Origin: Plantactinospora mayteni
GTDB taxonomy: Bacteria > Actinomycetota > Actinomycetes > Mycobacteriales > Micromonosporaceae
Length of the DNA stretch: 64,000 bases
Direction of reading: 5' to 3'
Assembly: GCF_016862935.1 (NCBI RefSeq)
Contig: NZ_BONX01000034.1
Span: forward strand, 1-64,000
Positions 53,416 through 61,934 of the stretch are shown here, piece by piece (position 1 is the stretch's first letter; the number at the start of each line of letters is the position of its first letter). The position numbers were made by a program, and so were the translations under genes. Under the pieces are notes generated by a model. It was not told where the DNA came from, did not search any database, and saw only the letters and a program-made list of their open reading frames with translations.

Positions 53416-55686
53416 ATGGCGATGAGAATTGCCAGCACAACAGGTCAGCGGCGGGCGGGCCGACTCGCCGCCGGACTGGCCGTCGCGGTCACCGCCGGCC
53501 TGGTCGGCACGGCGGCAGTGCCGGCACCGGCGACCGCGGCACCGGCCGGCGGCACGATCCGGCACGCCGGCGGCGCCACCGCCGTCAGCGGAAGCTATCT
53601 GGTGGTACTCGACGACGCCTCCGTCAGCGCCGCCTCGGTGACCGACCGGGCCGGCGTACTCGCCGCCCGGGCCGGCGGAAAGGTGGCCCGCACCTACCGG
53701 CACGCGCTGCGTGGCTTCGAGTTCACCGGCTCCGCCGAGGCGGCCCGGCGGCTCGCCACCGACCCCTCGGTGGCATACGTCGAACAGAACCACCGGGTCC
53801 GGCTCACCGGTACGCAGACCCCGACCCCCTCCTGGGGCCTCGACCGGATCGACCAGCGCCCACTGGCGCTGGACAACAGCTACACCTACCCGAGCACCGG
53901 CAGCGGAGTCCGGGTCTACGTCATCGACACCGGGATCCGGCTCACCCACCGCACCTTCGGTGGCCGGGCGGTCTCCGGCTTCGACGCGATCGACGGCGGG
54001 CCCGCCACCGACTGCCAGGGGCACGGCACCCACGTCGCCGGCACCGTCGGCGGCGCCGAGTACGGGGTCGCCAAGGACGTGACCCTGGTCGCGGTACGGG
54101 TGCTGGACTGCACCGGCAGCGGCACCTACGCACAGGTGATCGCCGGCGTCGACTGGGTCACCGGCGACCACGACCCCGGCGAGCGCGCGGTGGCGAACAT
54201 GAGCCTCGGCGGTCCGGCCAACAGCGCCGCCAACGCGGCGGTGGCGAACTCGATCGCCGACGGCGTCAGCTACGCCGTCGCGGCCGGCAACGAGAACGTC
54301 GACGCCTGCGGTGGCTCACCGGCCAGCGTTCCCACCGCGATCACCGTGGCGGCCACCGGCGGAATCCAGGGTGGCCCCGGCCGCAGCGACGCCAGAGCGA
54401 CCTTCTCCAACTACGGCCCCTGCGTCGACATCTTCGCTCCCGGGGTGGCGATCGTCTCGTCGACCATCGCCAGCGACACCTCCAGCGGGGCGGCGGACGG
54501 CACCTCGATGGCCTCGCCACACGTGGCCGGTGCCGCCGCGCTCGTGCTGGCGCAGAACCCGTCGTACACCCCGCAGCAGGTGCGCGACGCCCTGGTCAAC
54601 CACGGCACCCCCGGGCTGGTCACCAATCCCGGCCCCGGCTCGCCGAACGTACTGCTCTACGTCGCCGACGTACGGCCGCCCACCCACGACTTCGCGCTCA
54701 CCGTCACCCCGGCCAGCGGCTCGACCGGCCCGGGCGGCGCGGTCACCGCGACGGTGGCCATCCGGATCACCGCCGGTTCGGCCCAGACCGTCGCGCTGAC
54801 CGCCGCCGGACTGCCCAGGGGTGTCACCGCCACGTTCAGCCCGGCCTCCGTCGTCGCCGGCCGGTCGTCGGTGCTGACGATCCGGGTCGGCTCGGCGGCG
54901 GTGCCCGGCAGCTACCCGGTGACGGTCACCGGCACCGGCCCGTACGCCACCCGGACCGCCCGGTACACGCTGACCGTCAGCAACCCGGTCGGCTGCACCG
55001 GCACCAACAACACCGACGTGGCGATCCCGGACCTGTCGACCGTGGAGAGCGGGGTGACCATCTCCGGCTGTCCGGGCCGGGCGTCGGCGTCGAGCACCGT
55101 GCGGGTACGGATCCTGCACACGTTCCGCTCCGACCTGGTGGTCAGCCTGCTGGCGCCGGACGGCAGCGCGTACGTGCTGCACAACCGGACCGGCGGCGGT
55201 GAGGACAACATCGACCAGACCTTCCGGGTCGACCTGTCCAGCGAGACGGCGAACGGCCGGTGGCGGCTGCGGGTGCAGGACATGGCCCCGGCGGACGTCG
55301 GCCAGCTCGACACCTGGACGCTGAACCTGACCGCCGGTACGCCGACGGCCTGCGCCGGCGGCAACGCCACCGCCGTGGCCATCCCGGACCTCGGTACGGT
55401 GCAGAGCCCGATCGCGCTCGCCGGCTGCACGGGCAACGCCTCGACGACCAGCGCGGTCGCGGTGCGGATCTCGCACGGCCGGGTCGGCGACCTGGTACTG
55501 CGACTGGTCGCCCCGGACGGTAGCTCCTACCTGCTGCGCAACCGGGTCGTCGGCGCCTCACCGATCAACGAGACCTACCTGGTGAACCTGTCGACCGAGC
55601 CCCGCAACGGCACCTGGCGGCTACGCGTGCAGGACGCGGCCTCCCCGTACACCGGTCGCCTGGACGGTTGGTCCCTGACCACCTGA
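53416..55686 (+). CDS. secreted subtilisin-family serine protease with two P domains
   Basis: A 756-residue exported protease. A signal peptide (to about residue 42, ending APATAAPAG), an I9 pro-domain (about 55-125) and an S8 catalytic domain follow, with Asp in YVIDTGIR, His in GHGTHVAG and Ser in GTSMASPHVAG. An Ig-like linker (about 425-515) and two proprotein-convertase P domains (about 525-645 and 650-756, each ending WRLRVQD...) complete it. AGGAGG lies 7-8 nt before the ATG. It is a free-standing gene ended by a perfect palindrome. Confidence 0.93.
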   Translation: MAMRIASTTGQRRAGRLAAGLAVAVTAGLVGTAAVPAPATAAPAGGTIRHAGGATAVSGSYLVVLDDASVSAASVTDRAGVLAARAGGKVARTYRHALRGFEFTGSAEAARRLATDPSVAYVEQNHRVRLTGTQTPTPSWGLDRIDQRPLALDNSYTYPSTGSGVRVYVIDTGIRLTHRTFGGRAVSGFDAIDGGPATDCQGHGTHVAGTVGGAEYGVAKDVTLVAVRVLDCTGSGTYAQVIAGVDWVTGDHDPGERAVANMSLGGPANSAANAAVANSIADGVSYAVAAGNENVDACGGSPASVPTAITVAATGGIQGGPGRSDARATFSNYGPCVDIFAPGVAIVSSTIASDTSSGAADGTSMASPHVAGAAALVLAQNPSYTPQQVRDALVNHGTPGLVTNPGPGSPNVLLYVADVRPPTHDFALTVTPASGSTGPGGAVTATVAIRITAGSAQTVALTAAGLPRGVTATFSPASVVAGRSSVLTIRVGSAAVPGSYPVTVTGTGPYATRTARYTLTVSNPVGCTGTNNTDVAIPDLSTVESGVTISGCPGRASASSTVRVRILHTFRSDLVVSLLAPDGSAYVLHNRTGGGEDNIDQTFRVDLSSETANGRWRLRVQDMAPADVGQLDTWTLNLTAGTPTACAGGNATAVAIPDLGTVQSPIALAGCTGNASTTSAVAVRISHGRVGDLVLRLVAPDGSSYLLRNRVVGASPINETYLVNLSTEPRNGTWRLRVQDAASPYTGRLDGWSLTT

Positions 55687-55692
55687 CCGGAT

Positions 55693-55720
55693 CGCAGGTG
55701 CCCCGGCCGGGGCACCTGCG
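55693..55720. terminator. bidirectional terminator, 28-bp perfect palindrome
   Basis: CGCAGGTGCCCCGG (55693-55706) is exactly mirrored at 55707-55720. It starts 6 bp after the subtilase stop and is followed by the convergent gene at 55745. Confidence 0.8.
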
Positions 55721-55744
55721 CCGGGGAGAGATCGCGCTATTTCA

Positions 55745-56401
55745 TCAGGCGGCGGTGGACCAGATGGCGGTGAAGGCTGCCGCCTCACCGGCCAGCCAGC
55801 GTTCGACCTGGTCGGGGCGGACGGCGGGGTCACGGTGGTGCGCGACGCCCCGGCGTATGTCGACCAGCACCGGCTCGGCGCCGGGCAGCACCTGGTCCAT
55901 CTGCCGGCCCATCAGGTGCAGGGTGGCCAGCAGTGCCTCCTGGCTCGGCGGCTGCTCGTCGAAGTGCAGCCGGACGGCCTCCCGCCGGCCGTCGTCGTAA
56001 CGTAGCCCGAGGTGCGGGTTGACCTTCACCGGCAGGTCGCCGACCATCCCGAGCGCGTCGTGGGTCTGGGCCAGCTCGACCGTCGACAGGTCGCCGAGCG
56101 AGTGCAGGTAGCTCACCGAGCCCGGAACGAGCGCCTCGTAGAGCGGGCGCCAGCGCGGCTTGACCACTCCGGCGATCTCGGCCAGGTGGCGGCCACCGGT
56201 CCGGAACGCGATGTCGGTCTTGAGCGCCTTGACGAGTTGCCCGTGCGGGTTGAAGCCGGAGCGGCTCGCACGTTGCTTGCGCAGGCCGCCGACGAACGTC
56301 GCCTTGGCCGGGCCGGTGCGGTCGACGTAACGGGTGAAGGCGAGCAGGGTGGCGTAGGGGAGGGGGGTGGCAGTGGGCGCGGTGGCGACGGACTCTGGCA
56401 C
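55745..56401 (-). CDS. conserved hypothetical protein
   Basis: A 218-residue protein of unknown family. It has a basic N-terminal half (GGLRKQRASRSGFNPHGQLVKALKTDIAF) and an acidic C-terminal half (VLPGAEPVLVDIRRGVAHHRDPAVRPDQVERWL), with no signal peptide or membrane segment. The GTG start has GGGAGGACA upstream. The promoter area 56425-56450 is unusually AT-rich and includes the dyad TTAG-N10-CTAA (56428-56445). It stands at the border of the mobile region and may belong to it. Confidence 0.65.
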   Translation of the reverse strand: MPESVATAPTATPLPYATLLAFTRYVDRTGPAKATFVGGLRKQRASRSGFNPHGQLVKALKTDIAFRTGGRHLAEIAGVVKPRWRPLYEALVPGSVSYLHSLGDLSTVELAQTHDALGMVGDLPVKVNPHLGLRYDDGRREAVRLHFDEQPPSQEALLATLHLMGRQMDQVLPGAEPVLVDIRRGVAHHRDPAVRPDQVERWLAGEAAAFTAIWSTAA

Positions 56402-56495
56402 GGCTGTCCTCCCAGTTCAGAAGCCGTTTTAGTACACACATTCTAATTGATTTTCGCCGCTGCGCCCAGCCCAAAAGGGTCGTATCGTTTGTCGC

Positions 56496-56567
56496 GTCCG
56501 CGCCAACCTTGCGGAGTCCGGACTTACCTTGCGGATGATCTTGCAGAGTCCGGATCTAGGTTGCGGA
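56496..56567 (+). repeat. iteron array 1 upstream of mobC
   Basis: Three 20-bp direct repeats: GTCCGCGCCAACCTTGCGGA (56496-56515), GTCCGGACTTACCTTGCGGA (56516-56535) and GTCCGGATCTAGGTTGCGGA (56548-56567). The 12-bp partial TGATCTTGCAGA lies between the second and third. The array ends 64 bp before the mobC ATG. A second array of the same layout precedes the truncated mobC at 62208. MobC binding, an origin of transfer or an autoregulatory operator are the likely roles. Confidence 0.8.
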
Positions 56568-56631
56568 TTCACCCGTACGTGCCGAGTTGGTAACGCGAGG
56601 CGGGCATCGACGGAGTGAAAGATGCCGTGGC

Positions 56632-57051
56632 ATGACTGTCGACTCCTCGATGGATGTAGGGGTGGTGCGGCCGGTTGCTCGGAACCGGGAACGGACGTCC
56701 GGTCGGCCATACCGTGTGCATGTTCGGCTGACGAGCGAGGAGTGGCGCGACATCGCGGCGGCTGCCGCTCGTTCCGGGCTGAGACCGACCGGGTACGCCG
56801 GGGAGGCGGCGGTCGCTGCTGCTCGGGCTCATGTGTCCGGTTGCGGTGCGGGTGCGACGCGGGCGGAGTTGGCAGCGGTTCAGCGTGAGGTGTTCACCGC
56901 CCGGGCGGCCGTGGTCCGCGCCCTGCAGGTGGCGACCAGCACGTCTGGGGATCCGGCTCTGGGTGACGTCACGGCCGGTGTGGCTGGTGTCGAGCGGCTC
57001 GACGCGATCGCCGAGCGGTTGCATGGGCTGTTGAAGCGGGCGTCGACGTGA
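56632..57051 (+). CDS. mobC: MobC-like relaxosome accessory protein
   Basis: A 139-residue ribbon-helix-helix protein. The core VHVRLTSEEWRDIAAAAARSGLRPTGYAGEAAVAAAR (about 28-65) is the MobC-type DNA-binding fold, followed by a helical tail (GVERLDAIAERLHGLL). MobC helps the relaxase nick the origin of transfer. Its stop overlaps the GTG of a relaxase stump by four bases (GTGA), the usual mobC-relaxase layout. Iteron array 1 lies just upstream. A truncated relative lies at 62208. Confidence 0.82.
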   Translation: MTVDSSMDVGVVRPVARNRERTSGRPYRVHVRLTSEEWRDIAAAAARSGLRPTGYAGEAAVAAARAHVSGCGAGATRAELAAVQREVFTARAAVVRALQVATSTSGDPALGDVTAGVAGVERLDAIAERLHGLLKRAST

Positions 57052-57224
57052 TCCCCCGAGTGCAGCCTCGCAGCACGAGTGTCCGTGAGGTACTGCGTTA
57101 CCTGTTCGGGCCGGGTGATGACGGGGAGCACCACGATCAGCGCCTGGTCGCGGTGTGGGAGGCGGCAACGGTTTGTCAAGCCCCGGGGAACATCAAACCA
57201 TCCATTGATCGGTTCGGCTCTTGA
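57048..57224 (+). pseudogene. relaxase N-terminal stump
   Basis: 58 codons starting VIPRVQPRSTSVREVLRYLFGPG, which match the N-terminus of actinobacterial relaxases (typical start MIAKVQPRG..LLRYLFGPG). After about residue 44 (VAVWEAA) the reading goes into unrelated sequence and stops at 57222. The relaxase body, including its HUH motif, is missing. The element therefore cannot move by itself. Confidence 0.7.
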
Positions 57225-57358
57225 TCAATCTCCGCGAGTTTTGACCGCACTTCCGTCCGCCGTCGCGGGCTGGGTCGGGTTTTGCGACGGTTTGCAGGCG
57301 CAGGCAGGTGAACGCGAGCATGTCGATCAGCCAGCCAGGGCGCCGGTGATCGGGCTGA
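57225..57358. other. gap after the relaxase stump
   Basis: 134 bases with no convincing gene. A minus-strand reading (GWLIDMLAFTCLRLQTVAKPD) looks protein-like but has no start and no known family; it may be another remnant. Confidence 0.3.
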
Positions 57359-57982
57359 TCAGGGCGTAGTCTCGACTGCGCCGTGTGGGGCAGATAGGCC
57401 GGCATGGCCCGCGCCGCCGGCCGCTGCCTGCGCAGCCCGCTCGATCTTCGCGCGGTGTGTCGCGCGGGCCGCCGTGTCGATCTCTTCCTCGTATTCAGCC
57501 CTCAGCCCGGTCCGGCCGTCGAGCTGCTCACGCAGGATGTCAGCGTGGCCGGCATGCCGGGTGGTCTCCTGAAGGACGTGGATCATGATGTTGAGCAGCT
57601 TCACGTCAGGGTGTGACCACCATGGCACGTGGCCAGGCGCGTCGATGGGAAGCTCGTTGATCGTCGCGTCCGCATGCTTCCAGGCACGCTGGTAGAAGTC
57701 GATGATCTGTTCGCGGGTCTCGTCCGGGCTCACCCACAGGTCGCTGCCATCCGCGTCCTGCCATCGCCCCAGCGGCTCCGGGGATGGGCGACCGAAGACC
57801 TCACCGAAATACCAGGCCTCCAAGGTCGCCATATGCTTCACCAGGCCGAGGAGATTGGTCCCCGTCGCCGCCAGGGGACGCCGGATGTCGTACTCGGACA
57901 GGCCATCGAGCTTCCAGACCAGCGCCTCACGGATCACCTTCAACCGGCCGTGCAGGAAGTCCTTCGCGAAATCATCGATCAT
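57359..57982 (-). CDS. DinB-family protein (DUF664)
   Basis: A 207-residue four-helix protein of the DinB/YfiT-like superfamily. It starts MIDDFAKDFLHGRLKVIREALVWKLDGL, with GTNLLGLVKHMATLEAWYFGEVF (metal His) and a second His in MIHVLQETTRHAGHADILRE. Such proteins bind a divalent metal, and many transfer or use low-molecular-weight thiols. A 45-residue alanine-rich tail follows. ATG 57982 is preferred over a longer in-frame start. It is a common cargo gene; here it lies between element remnants. Confidence 0.85.
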   Translation of the reverse strand: MIDDFAKDFLHGRLKVIREALVWKLDGLSEYDIRRPLAATGTNLLGLVKHMATLEAWYFGEVFGRPSPEPLGRWQDADGSDLWVSPDETREQIIDFYQRAWKHADATINELPIDAPGHVPWWSHPDVKLLNIMIHVLQETTRHAGHADILREQLDGRTGLRAEYEEEIDTAARATHRAKIERAAQAAAGGAGHAGLSAPHGAVETTP

Positions 57983-58049
57983 GGCGACGAGCTTGCCACG
58001 CGGCAACAACAGGAGCCGCTCTGGAGCTCAACGGCTGCTGCCGGCGGCG

Positions 58050-58250
58050 CCCGGGGACATTCAGGCGGCGTTGACGGTCATGGGGCGACGCGACCCGCGC
58101 CACGACGCCAACCACATGATCGATCTGAGCTACGCCAAGCTTTTCGGCGCTGATCTTCATCGGGCGTATCTCGCCAGCGCCGACTTCGAAGGGGCCGACC
58201 TGACCGGCGCGATCATGCATGAGGCGAACCTCACCGGCGCCACGCGTTGA
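58050..58250 (+). pseudogene. pentapeptide-repeat protein fragment
   Basis: An open stretch reads GDIQAALTVMGRRDPRHDAN and then pentapeptide repeats (DLSYAKLFGADLHRAYLASADFEGADLTGAIMHEANLTG) before TGA. The N-terminal part common in such proteins is missing, and the repeat tract is short (about ten repeats). It is a 5'-truncated and probably dead copy, another scar of the mobile region. Confidence 0.6.
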
Positions 58251-58402
58251 TCCGACGGGTACCGCTGGCTGACTCGGAACGCGAAGATCCACCGAATCCG
58301 CCAACTAAACGTGGACATCTCGCAGCCGAACCATCCACATCAACATGGCGGACAGCAGCTCAAATACCAGCGGACTCACCATCTTTATCCGGACGGGACA
58401 CT

Positions 58403-58442
58403 GTCCGCTCGAACGCTTCGGAGTCCGGACCTACTTTTCGGA
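58403..58442 (+). repeat. iteron pair (array 3)
   Basis: Two adjacent 20-mers, GTCCGCTCGAACGCTTCGGA (58403-58422) and GTCCGGACCTACTTTTCGGA (58423-58442), match units 1 and 2 of the mobC arrays. A TGcgTTG stretch and a decayed third unit (GTCCGGTCCC near 58459) follow. No mobC gene is next to it now. The repeats overlap the 3' end of the merR reading frame. Confidence 0.7.
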
Positions 58443-59000
58443 TGCGTTGTGGCCCTGCCTGTCCGGTCCCGGTGAGGTTGGCAGGTTCTCAGGGATCCCA
58501 GCGGGCGTCTCGGCGCATTCTCGGGTGGCATGGCGGTCGTGGCCGTTGGCGTGTCCCAGTTGCCCGGATTCCGTCTCATCAGAGTTGGCGATTCTCAAAG
58601 GATCACCGACGTGAGGCGCGCGGCCGTGGGGCGGGTTCCACGCCTGCCCCTGCCGGTAGATATCGATCTTGGTCAGGATCTGCCCCAGATGCTGCTGAAG
58701 GCGCGTGATCTGCTCCTGGACCCGCCGCTGATGCGTCAGCAGGACCGCGAGTCGCTCCTGCGTCGTGCCCTGCCCATCGCGCATGAGCCGCACGAACTGC
58801 TGCATTTCGGTGACCGGCATGCCGGTGTCGCGCAGGCAACGCAGCAGTGCCAGCCATTGCAGGTCCATGTCGGTGAAGGACCGCCGTCCCGAACGGGTGC
58901 GCCTGATCGGGGGCAGCAGACCGATGCGTTCGTAGTAGCGCAGTGTGTCGAGGCTGAAACCGCTGTGCGCGGCCGCTTCGCGGGGCGTGTAGGAAGGCAC
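58431..59000 (-). CDS. MerR-family transcriptional regulator
   Basis: A 189-residue MerR regulator. The winged helix is YTPREAAAHSGFSLDTLRYYERIGLLPPIRRTRSGRRSFTDMDL, followed by a long dimerization helix (TTQERLAVLLTHQRRVQEQITRLQQHLGQIL). The tail after about residue 130 is low-complexity and hydrophilic and ends inside the iteron pair, so the natural stop was probably lost and the reading frame runs into element DNA. It controls itself and the divergent aldo/keto reductase through the palindrome at 59017-59063. GATCCT lies 6 nt before the GTG, so it is leaderless. Confidence 0.85.
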   Translation of the reverse strand: MPSYTPREAAAHSGFSLDTLRYYERIGLLPPIRRTRSGRRSFTDMDLQWLALLRCLRDTGMPVTEMQQFVRLMRDGQGTTQERLAVLLTHQRRVQEQITRLQQHLGQILTKIDIYRQGQAWNPPHGRAPHVGDPLRIANSDETESGQLGHANGHDRHATRECAETPAGIPENLPTSPGPDRQGHNASEK

Positions 59001-59006
59001 CGACCG

Positions 59007-59073
59007 AGGATCACACCTGGAGTGCGCTCCCGGTCAACCGGCTTGACCGGGAGCGCACTCCAGCATGCAGGGT
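59007..59073. promoter_or_regulatory. double MerR operator with divergent promoters
   Basis: A perfect inverted repeat of 21 bp per arm (59017-59037 and 59043-59063), centre CCGGC. Each arm carries TTGACC next to a GGAG-n4-CTCC dyad, the usual MerR-type operator. Rightward: -35 TTGACC (59043-59048), 19-bp spacer, -10 CAGGGT (59068-59073). Leftward: -35 TTGACC (59037 down to 59032), 19 bp, -10 GATCCT (59012 down to 59007). The long 19-bp spacer is the hallmark of MerR-activated promoters. Confidence 0.8.
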
Positions 59074-59102
59074 GGCCACATCCTCGGCGAAAGGCGGCAC
59101 CT

Positions 59103-60152
59103 GTGACCATCCTTGATCTTGATCACTACTTCCTGCTCGGCCGCACCGGCCTACGGGTCTCCCCCGTGGGGCTGGGCACCATGACGTTCGGCACCGGCGG
59201 GTGGCACGCCGGCGAGGAGGCCGCGCGCGCGATCTTCCACCGGTACCTCGACCGGGGCGGCAACTTCATCGACACGGCCGACATCTACGGCGCCGGAGCC
59301 AGCGAGGAGTTGCTCGGCCGGCTCATCCAGGAGACCGGCAGCCGGGACCGTCTGGTCCTGGCGACCAAGTTCGGCGGGCCGACCGACCCGTCGGACCCCA
59401 ACGCCCGCGGCAACGGCCGCAAGCACATCCTCCCCGCACTCGAGGCGTCGCTGCGCCGACTGCAGACCGACTACGTCGACCTGTACTGGCTGCACCTGTG
59501 GGACCAGGTCACCGGCGTCGAGGAGGTCATGTCCACCCTCGACACGCTGGTACGCGGCGGCAAGGTCCGCGCCGTCGGGCTCAGCAACGTCCCGGCGTGG
59601 TGGGCGACGAAAGCACAGATGCTGGCCCACCACCGTGGGTGGGAGCCGGTCGCGGCACTGCAACTGGAGTACTCGCTCGTCGAGCGAACCGCGGAGTGGG
59701 AGCACGTGCCCGCCGCCCAGGACCTGGGCATGGCGATCGTCGCCTGGTCGCCGCTGGCCAACGGCTTCCTCACCGGTAAGTACGAGCGGCAACTATCCGA
59801 AAGCGCTGGCAGGCTGTCGGCGGGCAGCCAGTGGCCACTGCCGGTGACCCCCAGCGAGCAGCACTGGCAGATCCTTGGCGTGCTGCGCACCATCGCCGCC
59901 GAGGTCGGCCGGGCGCCGGCGCAGGTGGCACTGAACTGGATCATCAGCCGGCCGGCCATACTCGGCACCCTCATCGGCGCCACCACCGTCGAGCAGTTGG
60001 ATGCCAACCTCGACGCGCTCGGCATCGAACTGTCGCCCGAGCAACTCGCCCTGCTCGATCAGGCCGGTCGACCCGAGCCGGTCATGACGCCGCACTCGCT
60101 GTTCGCCCGGTTCCCGGCCCGTCCGCCCTACGTGCACCGCTGTGTCGGATGA
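59103..60152 (+). CDS. aldo/keto reductase
   Basis: A 349-residue NADPH-dependent oxidoreductase with a TIM-barrel fold. The catalytic tetrad is visible: Asp/Tyr in NFIDTADIYGAGASEELLG, Lys in VLATKFGG and His in YWLHLWDQ. The cofactor end LGIELSPEQLALLDQ is normal. It looks like the YajO/Tas branch. The GTG start follows GAAAGGCGG. Its promoter has a MerR operator in the spacer, so it should be induced by the MerR ligand, perhaps a reactive aldehyde. It lies within the mobile region as cargo. Confidence 0.9.
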   Translation: MTILDLDHYFLLGRTGLRVSPVGLGTMTFGTGGWHAGEEAARAIFHRYLDRGGNFIDTADIYGAGASEELLGRLIQETGSRDRLVLATKFGGPTDPSDPNARGNGRKHILPALEASLRRLQTDYVDLYWLHLWDQVTGVEEVMSTLDTLVRGGKVRAVGLSNVPAWWATKAQMLAHHRGWEPVAALQLEYSLVERTAEWEHVPAAQDLGMAIVAWSPLANGFLTGKYERQLSESAGRLSAGSQWPLPVTPSEQHWQILGVLRTIAAEVGRAPAQVALNWIISRPAILGTLIGATTVEQLDANLDALGIELSPEQLALLDQAGRPEPVMTPHSLFARFPARPPYVHRCVG

Positions 60153-60779
60153 ACAACGAGCTCATCCGCATGCCGGGCGCAAGTGTCTGGCACGGACCGA
60201 CACTCAAACCGGCATGCATGTGGGCCTGCGTCTGCGCGGCGGTCCACCGTCTCGGCCCGCGGCGGCCGCGTCATCCTCTACCACCGCCACGTCGGCCCGG
60301 TCCTGGTCCGCGACTGGTCGGTCCGCATGGACCTGTTCACCGCCACCGTCGTAGCCAGCGCCGACACCTGGAGGCCCCCCCGACTGCCAGCCCAAAAACA
60401 ACTGTAGGCATCGTGATCAACGACGTCCTCCCGGCGGTCTGACCCGAAAAACAACGGGCCGCGGTGCCTTGTTAGCGATACGTCGACCGGCGGGAGGACG
60501 TCGCCGTGCCGCCGCCGGCCGGGGCCGATGTGGCCTGATAGGAGCCCGAAGCGTCCCACTGCAGTTCTGCCCGCGTTCCCGCTGGGCGGCGGCGCCGCAC
60601 AGGTTGAGGCGACGCGACGGAGGTCTGGGGTGGGGCATGACAGCGGCGATTGACCAGTACGGACGTCTGCTTGGCACGACCAGCGTGCCAAGCACCGCAG
60701 CCGGGCACACTCGGCTAACGGCTTGGGCGCAGTCGCGGACCAGCCGGGTGTGGCTGGCTGATCCGACCCGCCGTGGTTA
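60153..60779. other. gene-free region with an inverted repeat
   Basis: No supported gene in these 627 bases. An inverted repeat of 19 bp (60421-60439 with 60485-60503, 18/19 match) brackets 45 bp and could be the ends of a small element or a terminator. A short frame (ILYHRHVGPVLVRDWSVRMD at about 60267-60326) looks protein-like without a recognisable family. Confidence 0.4.
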
Positions 60780-61466
60780 TCAGGTCACCGGGACCGTCAC
60801 GCTTCCCGGCCGCCTGCACCAGTGGCAGGTTGGTCGAGGCGAGGCCCCAGGGACGGCGCAGTCGACGCAGTGCAGGCGGCCACAATCCCCACAGATCAGC
60901 GCGATGCCCTTGAGTTTTCCATGCACCCCGACCGCTACCTCGGTCGGGCTGAAGACCCTCGCTCGGAGGGTGCGGCCGCACACCGCGCAGTCGACGCGCT
61001 CGCCGTCGACCAAACCGTGGTCCCGCCAGAACTCCCGCCTTCTCACAGGACTCGCGTTTCGGGGCTGCGGTGGAAGTGGGCGGCGGCGGACCGGCCGGCC
61101 GGCCGCGGCCTTCGCTTGCCGGGTGGCCTCGGACTGCAGTCCCGCCCGCCGCACCAGCCGCTTCTCCAGCTCCTCGGCCGACTGTTCGTTCGTACGCAGA
61201 TAGTTGCCCGTGCAATGCTCGTGCCCTACCCAGACGGGCTGGCTCACCTTCGGATCGATGACCGACCGGTCCTTCGGCGGGGCATTCCTGAGCAACGCGG
61301 TGGCTTCGGCTCGGGTCAGCGTCGATGCCCATCCCGAACCGTCAAGTACGGGCTCGCCGCATACGACGCAGGGTGGCAGCACCATCTCCTCAATGTAGTA
61401 CGGCCGAGCCGGGACCGGTCCCGGCCGGTACGGGCTGGAAACTGGGCGCGGCTTCCGCCGGGCCAT
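60780..61466 (-). CDS. multi-CxxC zinc-ribbon protein of unknown function
   Basis: A 228-residue protein that starts MARRKPRPVSSPYRPG. It has one zinc-ribbon pair near the N-terminus (PCVVCGEPVLDGSGW with VGHEHC downstream), a basic middle (RREFWRDHGLVDGERVD) and a C-terminal cluster (CAVCGRT, CGDCGRLHCVDC, CHWC) that could bind two or three zinc ions. I do not know the family. It lies in the mobile region, and plasmid-borne proteins of this type often bind nucleic acid, but this is only a guess. No Shine-Dalgarno sequence is clear at this ATG, so the start is uncertain. Confidence 0.6.
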   Translation of the reverse strand: MARRKPRPVSSPYRPGPVPARPYYIEEMVLPPCVVCGEPVLDGSGWASTLTRAEATALLRNAPPKDRSVIDPKVSQPVWVGHEHCTGNYLRTNEQSAEELEKRLVRRAGLQSEATRQAKAAAGRPVRRRPLPPQPRNASPVRRREFWRDHGLVDGERVDCAVCGRTLRARVFSPTEVAVGVHGKLKGIALICGDCGRLHCVDCAVPGASPRPTCHWCRRPGSVTVPVT

Positions 61467-61505
61467 ATCGGAGGCGGGCGCTCGCAGGAGCGCCTGTCTT
61501 GATTC

Positions 61506-61916
61506 GTGGCCCGGTCCGGCCTCGCCGTAGTTCTCAGCGAAAGAACAACTCCAGCCCTGGTCGTGGGCGGTGCGAACGCCCGGAACCCGGGGATCTACAT
61601 CCCGCCTTTGACCAGCGCTGGAGTTGTTGTTGGTCCGAAAACTACGGGTGGGCCGAGGTGGAAGTTCCGCAACGCCGCCGCACGACCCACCCACCTCACC
61701 GTCAAAGACGTCCGCGAACTGGTCGCCGCCGAGTACCTGCGGCCCATCCCCGCGCAGTCGGACTACCTCGCCACCGCGACCAACCCGGTGCCCTGGCCCA
61801 CCCGCACCCGACCCCGCCAACCCCGAGGCGGGCGACCCATGCTCGACGCCGAGAAGAGCCTGACCGGCAGCAAGCGGGCCGCCGCGCTCACCCGCACCGC
61901 CGCACACCCATTCTGA
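61506..61916 (+). CDS. 3' fragment of an element gene (unknown)
   Basis: The open frame covers 136 codons, but only its last 85 (about 61660-61916) look coding by third-position GC: THLTVKDVRELVAAEYLRPI and PMLDAEKSLTGSKRAAALT. The upstream part is made of the inverted repeat at 61527-61645. So this is probably the C-terminal piece of a longer protein cut by an insertion. I do not recognise the family. Confidence 0.4.
   Translation: MARSGLAVVLSERTTPALVVGGANARNPGIYIPPLTSAGVVVGPKTTGGPRWKFRNAAARPTHLTVKDVRELVAAEYLRPIPAQSDYLATATNPVPWPTRTRPRQPRGGRPMLDAEKSLTGSKRAAALTRTAAHPF
61527..61645. repeat. 36-bp imperfect inverted repeat (possible mini-element)
   Basis: The left arm 61527-61562 and right arm 61610-61645 match at 29 of 36 positions when one is reversed, and share AACAACTCCAGC and CTGGTC. 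The 47 bp between have no gene. It may be a miniature inverted-repeat element or the fused ends of a deleted transposon. Confidence 0.6.
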
Positions 61917-61934
61917 GGCACAAGATCATTCGAT

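Noticed and set aside
58050-58250. Intact pentapeptide-repeat (quinolone-resistance type) gene
   Set aside because: The repeat tract is short and the 5' part is missing; there is no ribosome site before the only ATG.
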